DNA from: Chromatiales bacterium
GTDB taxonomy: Bacteria > Pseudomonadota > Gammaproteobacteria > UBA6429 > Thiohalophilaceae
NCBI GenBank assembly: GCA_027070385.1
Contig: JALXDW010000327.1
Span: 8,949-16,064 of the forward strand
Direction: 5' to 3'
DNA length: 7,116 bases
The position numbers were made by a program, and so were the translations under genes. Position 1 is the first letter of the stretch; each line of letters begins with the position of its first letter. A model generated the notes under the pieces. The model was given only the letters and a program-made list of their open reading frames with translations, did no database searches and was not told the origin of the DNA. Shown here piece after piece: positions 1 to 5,451 of this stretch.

Positions 1-365
1 TTATTGCACGCTATAACAAGCGTAAAATAGAATCCTTGTTAAAAGATCCGGGAATTGTACGCAATCGTTTAAAAGTGGAAGGTACGGTTAAAAATGCACG
101 TGCCTTTTTAGAGCTGCGCGAGAAAGAAGGAAAGTTCAAGGATTTTATCTGGGACTTTGTCGATGGTAAACCCATTATTAACAAATGGAAAAATCTTAAA
201 CAGCTCCCTGCAACAACCGATATTTCAGAAGCCATGAGTAAGGCACTAAAAAAAAGAGGCTTTACTTTTGTTGGCCCCACTATTTGTTATTCGTTTATGC
301 AGTCAATGGGACTGGTCAATGACCATACCACAACCTGTTTTCGTTATACCGAGGTAAATAAATAA
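1..365 (+). CDS. tag: DNA-3-methyladenine glycosylase I, C-terminal part (5' end outside window)
   Basis: Base-excision repair enzyme of the cytoplasm that removes 3-methyladenine from alkylated DNA. Only about the last 120 residues are present; the reading frame is open from base 3 and the start lies upstream of the window. The visible part matches the C-terminal half of the Tag family closely: a segment like GIIRHRGKI (here GIVRNRLKV), the NARAFL helix, the DFIWDFV segment, and the near-invariant stretch SKALKKRGFTFVGPTICYSF. The last family landmark is NDHTTTC, where His and Cys four residues apart correspond to the C-terminal half of the structural zinc site of E. coli Tag; the N-terminal Cys and His ligands are not in view. 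The stop TAA is one base before the next ATG, so it is co-transcribed with the DUF2288 gene. The TTG at base 36 could be read as a start but falls inside the conserved domain and is not one. Assignment is very secure. Confidence 0.96.
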   Translation, partial: IARYNKRKIESLLKDPGIVRNRLKVEGTVKNARAFLELREKEGKFKDFIWDFVDGKPIINKWKNLKQLPATTDISEAMSKALKKRGFTFVGPTICYSFMQSMGLVNDHTTTCFRYTEVNK

Positions 366-366
366 G

Positions 367-702
367 ATGGATTTGGAAAGCTTCCAGGATGAAAAACTTG
401 AGCTGAATGCTGAAGAGTTACGCCAAACATTAAATATTGAATCCGGAAAATTAAATTGGGAAGAATTACAATTACACTTTGCACGTGGTGCCGTGGTGAC
501 CATTTCGCCTGAACTTGATCTTATTGAGGTTTCTGCAAAATTTGTGAATGATGATAAACCAGCCATTGAAGCCTGGATGAATGCAACCCAGATAGCCCGT
601 GCTACTGATGCCGATGCAAAACGCTGGCTAAAAAATAAAACAGATTTCTGGGCAGTCGTGGTTCCGCCCTGGGTACTGGTACAGGAAATTACTGACCATT
701 AA
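367..702 (+). CDS. DUF2288 family protein
   Basis: Small acidic cytoplasmic protein of 111 residues with no signal peptide or membrane segment. It fits the DUF2288 family: an N-terminal W-E-E-L followed by FARGAVVTISPELDLIEV at about residues 38-55, a central W near residue 71 in an IEAWMNATQIA segment, then D-A-K-R-W and the C-terminal signature FWAVVVPPWVLVQE near residues 94-107. The family has no established biochemical function, so none is given here. The ATG is one base after the tag stop, and translational coupling with tag is likely. Tag and DUF2288 genes are adjacent here, but that alone does not show a DNA-repair role. Its stop TAA overlaps the stop of the convergent TPR gene by four bases (699-702), so the two transcription units meet with no spacer. 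Confidence 0.88.
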   Translation: MDLESFQDEKLELNAEELRQTLNIESGKLNWEELQLHFARGAVVTISPELDLIEVSAKFVNDDKPAIEAWMNATQIARATDADAKRWLKNKTDFWAVVVPPWVLVQEITDH

Positions 703-1334
703 GAGCGCTGGTTTATTTCAAATCCCAGCTTCCGGGCTTCTTTTAAATCTTTATCGGCCTCTATCAGCAGACCTTTCTCATGATAAATTTTACTGCGTAA
801 ATAATATGCTGTGGCCAATGAACTGCTTTCATTCCTGGCAATAATTTTATTCACAATATTCAGGGCCTCTGATAATCTTTTATTCTGAATGAGCGCGCTG
901 ACCAGATTCAACTGCGTATTACTGTTATCCGGTGCAAGGGCAACAGCCCGCCTTAAAGCATTCAGACCTTTCTCCGATTCATTATTCAGCATCAGCGCAC
1001 TGCCTAAAAGTTTATGTGCACGCCAATATTGATTATCTAACTCAACCGCTTTGCGACCATAAACAACAGCGAGTGGAATTTGCCCCATATCAATTTGAAC
1101 CTCCCCCATCAGCACAAACATACCTGATTTTGTCCTGCATTGATCAATGGCCTTAAATAATGCTTCTTCAATGGCAATGAGTTTTTTCACTCTGTCTTTT
1201 TCAGAGATGCTATATAATTGTTTATCCAGTTTGTTAAACAGGGTTTTGCAATCGGCTGAATAGGCATTGTTGGCAAGAAAAACACTAAAGCCAGTGACCA
1301 GCAGAACCATGACAAGCTTTTGTTTAAATTCCAT
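699..1334 (-). CDS. Secreted tetratricopeptide-repeat protein
   Basis: A 211-residue protein with a Sec signal peptide: MEFKQK, a hydrophobic stretch at about 7-20, and a likely signal peptidase I site after A-Y-S-A (residue 27) before D-C-K. The mature protein is alpha-helical, with TPR-like repeats running from about residue 70 to 205. One unit reads AVVYGRKAVELDNQYWRAH, the next GLNALRRAVALAPDNSNTQ, then SEALNIVNKIIARNESSS, with the A-x-x-L-x-P or N spacing of TPRs. Such proteins are periplasmic interaction scaffolds; no partner can be named. The Cys after the cleavage site is not in a lipobox, so it is not called a lipoprotein. The start at 1334 is supported by an AGAGGA ribosome-binding site six bases upstream on the minus strand. 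It is last in the probable MscS-SprT-TPR operon, 37 bases after the SprT stop. Its stop overlaps that of DUF2288. Confidence 0.85.
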   Translation of the reverse strand: MEFKQKLVMVLLVTGFSVFLANNAYSADCKTLFNKLDKQLYSISEKDRVKKLIAIEEALFKAIDQCRTKSGMFVLMGEVQIDMGQIPLAVVYGRKAVELDNQYWRAHKLLGSALMLNNESEKGLNALRRAVALAPDNSNTQLNLVSALIQNKRLSEALNIVNKIIARNESSSLATAYYLRSKIYHEKGLLIEADKDLKEARKLGFEINQRS

Positions 1335-1371
1335 TTTTTATCCTCTTGATATCCCCGTTGCAAGTGATGAA

Positions 1372-1938
1372 TCAGGCTGTTTTTTCCATCGGTTTAATTC
1401 TGTTACCACATTGTCGGCAGGAATATTCAGCCTTACCGTGTTGAATCATGTTATGCCGCCGGGTTGTAATTTCAAACTGCATACAACCACAGGTATAGGC
1501 ATATCGCTTGTGGGCTTTTGTTGGAATGCCATCTAATGAATAAGAAAAAGTCCGTTTAGGTTCAACACCAAAATTTAACATCAGGCTTTGCCATTCTTTT
1601 CCATGCGGCCGCACATTTCGCATTCCATAGAGCTGGTCGACAATATAATGTGCAACTTCATGTGGAATAGTTTCTCTATAATTTTCTTCAGGGTATTTGG
1701 AAAAATGATAAGGGTTAAATCGAATCATTCTTTTTCCTTTGTCTATTTTATACATACCCGCGGCTCGACCTTTCAGGTCAAACATAACATCAATAGCAGA
1801 AAATTTCTTTTTAAATAAATCTGTTGCACATTCAATATAATTATCGACTAATGTAATAACTTCTTTTTGTTCTGCAATTGTAATCGGTAAAATAGTTGGC
1901 ATGTAAGCCAGTATATCGCTATGTGGGTATTTTTCCAT
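1372..1938 (-). CDS. SprT-family zinc metalloprotease-like protein
   Basis: A 188-residue cytoplasmic protein of the SprT/SprT-like family, related to the protease domain of eukaryotic Spartan. The gluzincin-like motif HEVAH is at residues 93-97 (ligands H93 and H97, catalytic E94), and the third ligand is probably H112 in RPHGKEW. The C-terminus carries a zinc ribbon with C150, C152, C174 and C177 (TCGC ... SCRQC). Length and domain order match bacterial SprT proteins (E. coli SprT is of similar size). The substrate in bacteria is not established; a role like Spartan's DNA-protein crosslink proteolysis is only analogy. It lies 24 bases after the MscS stop and 37 before the TPR gene. The start is not well supported by a ribosome-binding site: AAGGTG overlaps the end of the channel gene but lies 20 bases from this ATG. 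Met13 is an alternative start, also without a clear site. The family assignment does not depend on the start. Confidence 0.92.
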   Translation of the reverse strand: MEKYPHSDILAYMPTILPITIAEQKEVITLVDNYIECATDLFKKKFSAIDVMFDLKGRAAGMYKIDKGKRMIRFNPYHFSKYPEENYRETIPHEVAHYIVDQLYGMRNVRPHGKEWQSLMLNFGVEPKRTFSYSLDGIPTKAHKRYAYTCGCMQFEITTRRHNMIQHGKAEYSCRQCGNRIKPMEKTA

Positions 1939-1962
1939 AGCATGGACAGTAAAAAGTTCACC

Positions 1963-2484
1963 TTAACGGTCACTGGCATGGTTATTATTCAGGACGGTGA
2001 TGGGATCAGTAAATAACTTTGAATTCGGAATAAGAATTTTGTTCCCCTCACTATTCAATTCAGTATAACGAAGATCAATAGAAACAACTTTACCGGTATA
2101 ACCTGAAATCCTGATTGTATTGCCAACTTTAAACGGGCGATAGAGTAAAATAAGTACACCTGATAACAGATTTGATATGGTGTCTTTTAAAGCAAAGCCC
2201 AATGCAAACCCGGTTAAACCCAAGCCTGCGACCAAAGCTGAAACGTCTACCCCCAACGTGCCAAGCCCTGTCACCAAACCAAGCACAATAAGAATAATGC
2301 GACTGGTACAAGACAGAAAAAATGAAAGCTGGCTGTCCAAAGATAAACGTGTGGCCAGTCGATGAATCGCACCGCTGATTATCCGGGATAAAATATAGAA
2401 AATAACCAGAATCACAATAACACCGGCCACTTTGGGTAACCAGAGGTAGGCTTCTTCCAGTAAATTTTGAATGATAATATTCAT
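1963..2484 (-). CDS. Short MscS-like small-conductance mechanosensitive channel
   Basis: Inner-membrane protein of 173 residues. There are hydrophobic segments at about 14-36 and 53-77, then the pore-helix region SALVAGLGLTGFALGFALKD at about 82-101, with the Gly/Ala packing pattern typical of MscS TM3, continuing into ISNLLSGVLILLYRPFKVG. A short beta domain follows (TIRISGYTGKVVSIDLRYTEL ... ILIPNSKLF), ending soon after the IPN motif. E. coli MscS has 286 residues; this protein stops after the beta domain and lacks the alpha/beta part that forms the cytoplasmic cage. The end is clean and there is no downstream remnant in another frame, so it is taken as a natural short form. MscS proteins release solutes on hypo-osmotic shock; whether this short form gates the same way is unknown. 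The start at 2484 is the only ATG before an upstream in-frame stop, but has no good ribosome-binding site. It is first in the minus-strand operon with SprT and TPR genes. Confidence 0.92.
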   Translation of the reverse strand: MNIIIQNLLEEAYLWLPKVAGVIVILVIFYILSRIISGAIHRLATRLSLDSQLSFFLSCTSRIILIVLGLVTGLGTLGVDVSALVAGLGLTGFALGFALKDTISNLLSGVLILLYRPFKVGNTIRISGYTGKVVSIDLRYTELNSEGNKILIPNSKLFTDPITVLNNNHASDR

Positions 2485-2691
2485 AAATAATGCAAAAACA
2501 CTCTTCGGTAACCATTTTGCCGTTCATCATGCACAATTTCAGATAACGATTTCAAGCAAAAATACGTTGTTGACCTGCCGTTACAGTCTTCTTATTTCAT
2601 TATTCAGCAGGCCAAGATACTGATAATCGTTCAGTTTCATCTAAATAAATATTTATAAGCTGTTGTTTTACAAAGAATGTTCTTCCGTCTA

Positions 2692-2724
2692 AAATCTAAA
2701 TGATAATGATTTGCATTTAGATTT
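2692..2724. promoter_or_regulatory. Fur-type operator (33-bp dyad)
   Basis: The arms AAATCTAAATG (2692-2702) and CATTTAGATTT (2714-2724) are perfect reverse complements around an 11-base spacer, and 14 of the 16 base pairs around the centre at 2708 are complementary. The core TGATAATGATTTGCA (2701-2715) fits the 7-1-7 Fur pattern TGATAAT-N-ATTATCA at 12 of 14 positions. With the flanking AA and TT steps the match to the extended Fur palindrome is 18 of 20. It covers the -35 box of the porin promoter, the expected position for repression by iron-loaded Fur. A Zur site, which also has AAATG/CATTT arms with an 11-base spacer, fits the centre less well. Confidence 0.85.
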
Positions 2725-2739
2725 CTAATTGCGTATAGT
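2711..2739 (+). promoter_or_regulatory. Sigma70-type promoter of the porin gene
   Basis: TTGCAT at 2711-2716 and TATAGT at 2734-2739 are separated by 17 bases, the optimal spacing, and each differs from consensus at two positions or fewer. The start of transcription is expected near 2746, leaving a leader of about 43 bases before the porin ATG. The -35 box lies inside the Fur-type dyad, so promoter and operator cannot be occupied at the same time. Confidence 0.75.
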
Positions 2740-2788
2740 TTGCACAAATTCATTAGAAAACAGTAATTAACTAACAAAGGGCCGTACA

Positions 2789-3958
2789 ATGAAAAACTTT
2801 AAACTCATCTTTTTAGCTCTGGTGTTCAGTCCACTGGCACTGGCTGCAAACGATGCAGAAAAAAATTTGCAGCAAGAAATCAATGCACTCAAACAACAAA
2901 ACAAAGTCATTATGGAGCGTCTTGAAGCCACCAGCCAGTTTCTTGAACAGCAGCAAAAAGCGTCAACTGCAACCGGCCATGCTAAAAATAGTAGCGCAAC
3001 AACAGTCGGTGGCTATGGCGAACTGCATTACAATAACCTGAAAAATAACAAAGCCGGAGGCAGCGATAAAGAAGAAATCGACTTTCACCGTTTTGTACTT
3101 TTCTTTGGCCACCAATTTAGTGACAAGATATCTTTCTTTTCTGAACTGGAGGTTGAACACAGTATTTCAGGGGATGGCCAAAATGGTGAAGTGGAATTGG
3201 AACAAGCTTATCTTGATTTTAATATCAAAAACTCATTGCACGCCAAAGCCGGTATATTTTTAGTACCCGTTGGTATTATTAATGAAACACATGAACCGAA
3301 TACATTTTATGGTACAGAACGTAATCCGATTGAAAGCAATATTGTACCTGCAACATGGTGGGAAGCCGGTGCCGGTTTATCAGGTGAAATGGCTCCGGGC
3401 TGGTCTTATGATGTTGCCATTACATCGGGGCTTGATTTAAGTACTCAAAACAAAGTACGTAGTGGCCGTCAAAAAGCATCAAAGGCACGCGCCAATTCCT
3501 TAATGACAACAGGGCGTATAAAATGGACAGCGATACCAGGTCTGGAAGTTGCTGCAACAATCGCAACAATGGATGACTACACTCAGGGGCAGGGTACAAA
3601 AAACAGTGCTACCCTGACAGAAGCACATATTGCTTATAGCAAAGCTAAATTTGGTTTACGTGCATTGTATGCAAGCTGGGATTTACAGGGCAAGACAAAT
3701 GGCTATAAAGAGCAAACCGGTTTTTATATTGAACCCAGTTATAAAATAACGAAAGCCTTTGGTCTTTTTGCACGTTATAATCAGTGGGATAATCAGGCTG
3801 CTGATGCTGCGGACTCGGAATACACTCAGATTGATGTCGGTGTTAATTACTGGCCGCATGAAGATGTTGTTATCAAACTCGACTATCAGTATCAGGATGT
3901 ACCAACAGGTAATGATGAATATGATGGTTTTAACATTGGGGTTGGTTACCAATTCTAA
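2789..3958 (+). CDS. Outer-membrane porin with N-terminal coiled coil
   Basis: A 389-residue outer-membrane protein. A Sec signal peptide (MKNFKL, then a hydrophobic stretch to S-P-L-A-L-A) is cleaved near residue 19 or 20. Residues 23-62 form a Gln- and Glu-rich coiled coil (heptad-like LQQEINALKQQNKVI), which in related porins drives trimer formation. From about residue 72 (VGGYGELHYNN) to the end the protein shows alternating polar and hydrophobic beta strands and closes with G-V-G-Y-Q-F, the C-terminal Phe signature for barrel insertion. The layout resembles phosphate-selective porin O/P-like and related sequence families, but the substrate cannot be read from sequence. The ribosome-binding site AAAGGG lies about eight bases before the ATG. 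The Fur-type operator upstream suggests induction under iron starvation, so an iron-related solute is a reasonable but unproven cargo. There is no N-terminal plug domain or TonB box, so it is not a TonB-dependent receptor. The FMN-binding gene follows after 91 bases. Confidence 0.9.
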   Translation: MKNFKLIFLALVFSPLALAANDAEKNLQQEINALKQQNKVIMERLEATSQFLEQQQKASTATGHAKNSSATTVGGYGELHYNNLKNNKAGGSDKEEIDFHRFVLFFGHQFSDKISFFSELEVEHSISGDGQNGEVELEQAYLDFNIKNSLHAKAGIFLVPVGIINETHEPNTFYGTERNPIESNIVPATWWEAGAGLSGEMAPGWSYDVAITSGLDLSTQNKVRSGRQKASKARANSLMTTGRIKWTAIPGLEVAATIATMDDYTQGQGTKNSATLTEAHIAYSKAKFGLRALYASWDLQGKTNGYKEQTGFYIEPSYKITKAFGLFARYNQWDNQAADAADSEYTQIDVGVNYWPHEDVVIKLDYQYQDVPTGNDEYDGFNIGVGYQF

Positions 3959-3985
3959 TCATTCCACAGTAGCAAACTGAAATAT

Positions 3986-4010
3986 ACAGGTCAGACATTG
4001 TCTGGCCTGT
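3986..4010 (+). terminator. Intercistronic hairpin after the porin gene
   Basis: ACAGGTCAGAC (3986-3996) pairs with GTCTGGCCTGT (4000-4010), giving an 11-bp stem with one G-U pair and a 3-base loop. The following bases TGTTGTAATC are U-rich at first but lack a proper U-run, so this is more likely a partial terminator or a 3'-end stabiliser than a full stop. It sits 28 bases after the porin stop and 40 before the FMN-binding gene, so porin could be made in excess over the two redox proteins while all three share the Fur-controlled promoter. No separate promoter for the downstream genes was seen. Confidence 0.6.
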
Positions 4011-4049
4011 TGTTGTAATCGACAGAAATTTTATTCTGGAATTAAACTT

Positions 4050-4559
4050 ATGTACCGTTATTTTATGATTAGCTTGCTTTTAATCACAGCTGTTAATGGC
4101 AATGCTCAGCAAATATACCAGACACCCGCTGCATTTTTAGAAGATGTATTTGCAGGACAAATCCCTCCCGTAAAAAAAATATGGCTGACCGGTAAATTGA
4201 AAGAACAGGTTACAAAAATACTACGCCATCCACCGACATCACTTCGTACCCGTTACTGGCAGCAAGGCTCGAAAAGTGTGTGGATATTATCAGAAACGGG
4301 TAAAGAAAAACCGATTACTGTTGGTATTATCATAAATCATAACCATATCGAAAAAATCAAAGTGTTAATCTTTCGGGAATCACGTGGTGCTGAAGTCAGA
4401 CATTCATTTTTTACCCGTCAATTTAAGGATGTTCAATTATCGGATAACGTCGAACTGGATAAAACAATAGATGGCATTACCGGAGCAACCCTTTCAGTTC
4501 GTGCCTTAAAAAAACTGGCCACCCTGGCACTTTATTTAAACCAACAAATTAAATCCTGA
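4050..4559 (+). CDS. Exported FMN-binding domain protein, predicted covalently flavinylated
   Basis: A 169-residue exported protein. The signal peptide is MYRYFMISLLLITAVNGNA, with likely cleavage before Q-Q-I-Y. The C-terminal half (about residues 85-165) looks like an FMN-binding domain of the NqrC/RnfG type: a beta-rich part with KPITVGIIINHNHIEKIKVL, then DGITGAT at residues 141-147, followed by L-S and a helix VRALKKLATLALYL. DGITGAT fits the ApbE flavin-transferase target pattern D-x-x-[ST]-G-A-[ST], so Thr147 should carry FMN through a phosphoester bond. The protein would then act as a one- or two-electron carrier in the periplasm. No apbE is in the window. Unlike NqrC and RnfG it has no mature membrane anchor and no Nqr/Rnf genes beside it; its partner is probably the PepSY-type protein starting two bases after its stop. 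The ribosome-binding site is weak (TCTGGA, nine bases from ATG). Confidence 0.85.
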   Translation: MYRYFMISLLLITAVNGNAQQIYQTPAAFLEDVFAGQIPPVKKIWLTGKLKEQVTKILRHPPTSLRTRYWQQGSKSVWILSETGKEKPITVGIIINHNHIEKIKVLIFRESRGAEVRHSFFTRQFKDVQLSDNVELDKTIDGITGATLSVRALKKLATLALYLNQQIKS

Positions 4560-4561
4560 TA

Positions 4562-5314
4562 ATGGCTTTTAAAATTAAAATCAAATCCCTGTTTATATGG
4601 CATCGTTATATGGGATTAACTGCAGCTTTGTTTATTTTAATACTGGCGCTCACGGGTATCGCCCTCAATCACACAGATGACTTTCATCTGGATTCAAAGT
4701 TTGTGCAAAGCAACTGGCTGTTAGGTTTGTATAATATTAAACAGCCAAAAAACATAACAACATTCAAAATTGGAAATTTCTATGTTAGCCAATTACAAAA
4801 CCGGCTCTACCTCAATAATAACGAAATTAGTCAGCAAGATGAGCCTTTAATTGGTGCTGTGATCAGCAATGAATACATTGTCGTTGCAACTGCTTCAAAC
4901 CTGATTGTACTGACAACACAGGGTGAACAAGTTGAAAATATTACATCCGCTCATGGCTTGCCGACTCCCATAGAACAAATTGGTTTATCGCGTGACCATG
5001 ATCTGGTTGTAGCAACAACCCAGGGGATCTACCGTGCAGATATTGATGAGCTCAGCTGGAAAGATTACTCGTCCAGCTCGATTCAATGGGCAATAGCCAC
5101 TTCCCCCCCGACTAATCTGCACCGGGCTATTCTGAAATATCATCGTAACCGTGATTTAAGTTATGAGCGTGTCCTGCTGGATTTACACAGTGGTCGGCTC
5201 TTACCTAAGCTGGGTGTTTATCTTATGGATGCCGCTGCAATAGTAATGATATTGCTGGCTCTCACCGGGGTACTCAGCTGGTACTTGATCCGTCGCAAAC
5301 GTCGTCACAACTAG
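4562..5314 (+). CDS. PepSY-associated TM helix-type inner-membrane protein
   Basis: A 250-residue inner-membrane protein with two membrane helices around a large periplasmic part. The N-terminus WHRYMGLTAALFILILALTG (residues 13-32) is the typical first helix of PepSY-associated TM proteins, with His14 before the helix and His37 after it in ALNH. The C-terminal segment from LHSGRLLPKLG (about 208-218) into the helix DAAAIVMILLALTGVLSWYL (223-242) is the family's other landmark, with His209 close to it. A basic tail RRKRRH follows. Such His residues bind b-type heme in related iron-reducing PepSY proteins; that role is inferred here. The periplasmic domain (about 40-205) has repeats of short beta strands (IVVATASNLIVLTTQG, DLVVATTQGIYRADI) resembling beta-propeller blades rather than a clear PepSY fold. 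The ATG is two bases after the FMN-protein stop with no ribosome-binding site, indicating translational coupling. Likely it passes electrons to or from the flavoprotein. Confidence 0.83.
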   Translation: MAFKIKIKSLFIWHRYMGLTAALFILILALTGIALNHTDDFHLDSKFVQSNWLLGLYNIKQPKNITTFKIGNFYVSQLQNRLYLNNNEISQQDEPLIGAVISNEYIVVATASNLIVLTTQGEQVENITSAHGLPTPIEQIGLSRDHDLVVATTQGIYRADIDELSWKDYSSSSIQWAIATSPPTNLHRAILKYHRNRDLSYERVLLDLHSGRLLPKLGVYLMDAAAIVMILLALTGVLSWYLIRRKRRHN

Positions 5315-5386
5315 AGTCTGCAGACCTTTTTACATTATCCAATTCCATACTTGTTTGTAATCTGTCCTGCTTATTAAGCAACACCA

Positions 5387-5414
5387 TTGACTACCCCATA
5401 TCAAAGATTATGCT
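5387..5414 (+). promoter_or_regulatory. Candidate promoter of the phnA-like gene
   Basis: TTGACT (5387-5392) and TATGCT (5409-5414) are 16 bases apart, a good sigma70-type pair, which would start transcription near 5421. A perfect TATAAT also occurs at 5417-5422 but is 24 bases from the TTGACT, too far for the same -35 box. In either case initiation falls at or after the ATG at 5422, which supports the downstream start at 5452. No full terminator separates this region from the PepSY gene, so read-through is possible. Confidence 0.5.
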
Positions 5415-5451
5415 GTTATAATTGTATACCCAATCTAATAAAGGTATTCCT

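Larger units (their letters stand above)
2485..2788. promoter_or_regulatory. Divergent intergenic region between mscS-like and porin genes
   Basis: 304 bases without a convincing gene. The right-hand end (2692-2739) holds the Fur-like operator and the porin promoter, annotated separately. The left and middle parts are AT-rich and must contain the promoter of the minus-strand mscS-sprT-TPR operon, but no minus-strand pair of -35/-10 boxes stands out. A second plus-strand pair, TTGACC (2570-2575) and TATTTC (2593-2598) with 17-base spacing, could start a longer leader toward the porin; this is weak. Two more TGATAAT half-sites occur, at about 2621 and, just inside the channel gene, at 2472. No RNA gene is recognised. 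Confidence 0.6.

Noticed and set aside
2129..2536. Minus-strand 135-codon ORF overlapping the start of the channel gene
   Set aside because: It is out of frame with the clear MscS-like sequence and its product has no protein-family features; it is a shadow frame.
2581..2640. Minus-strand 19-codon ORF beginning MKLNDYQYLG in the divergent region
   Set aside because: It has an ATG and a TAA but no ribosome-binding site and no recognised relative; open frames of this length are common by chance. Comparing the segment among relatives would settle it.
2692..2724. Zur site instead of Fur site
   Set aside because: The AAATG/CATTT arms and 11-base spacing fit Zur too, but the centre matches Fur far better and no zinc-related gene is present. 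Not fully excluded.
2789..3958. TonB-dependent receptor as identity of the Fur-controlled outer-membrane protein
   Set aside because: At 389 residues it is too short, and it has a coiled coil rather than a plug domain or TonB box after the signal peptide.
5315..5340. GTCTGCAGAC palindrome followed by a T-run after the PepSY gene, as a terminator
   Set aside because: The palindrome has no loop; folded as a hairpin it gives only a 3-bp stem, too weak for an intrinsic terminator.
5422..5451. Upstream ATG adding ten residues to the PhnA-family protein
   Set aside because: The added residues are not family-like, the ATG falls in a TATAAT-like box, and AAAGG is correctly spaced only for the ATG at 5452.
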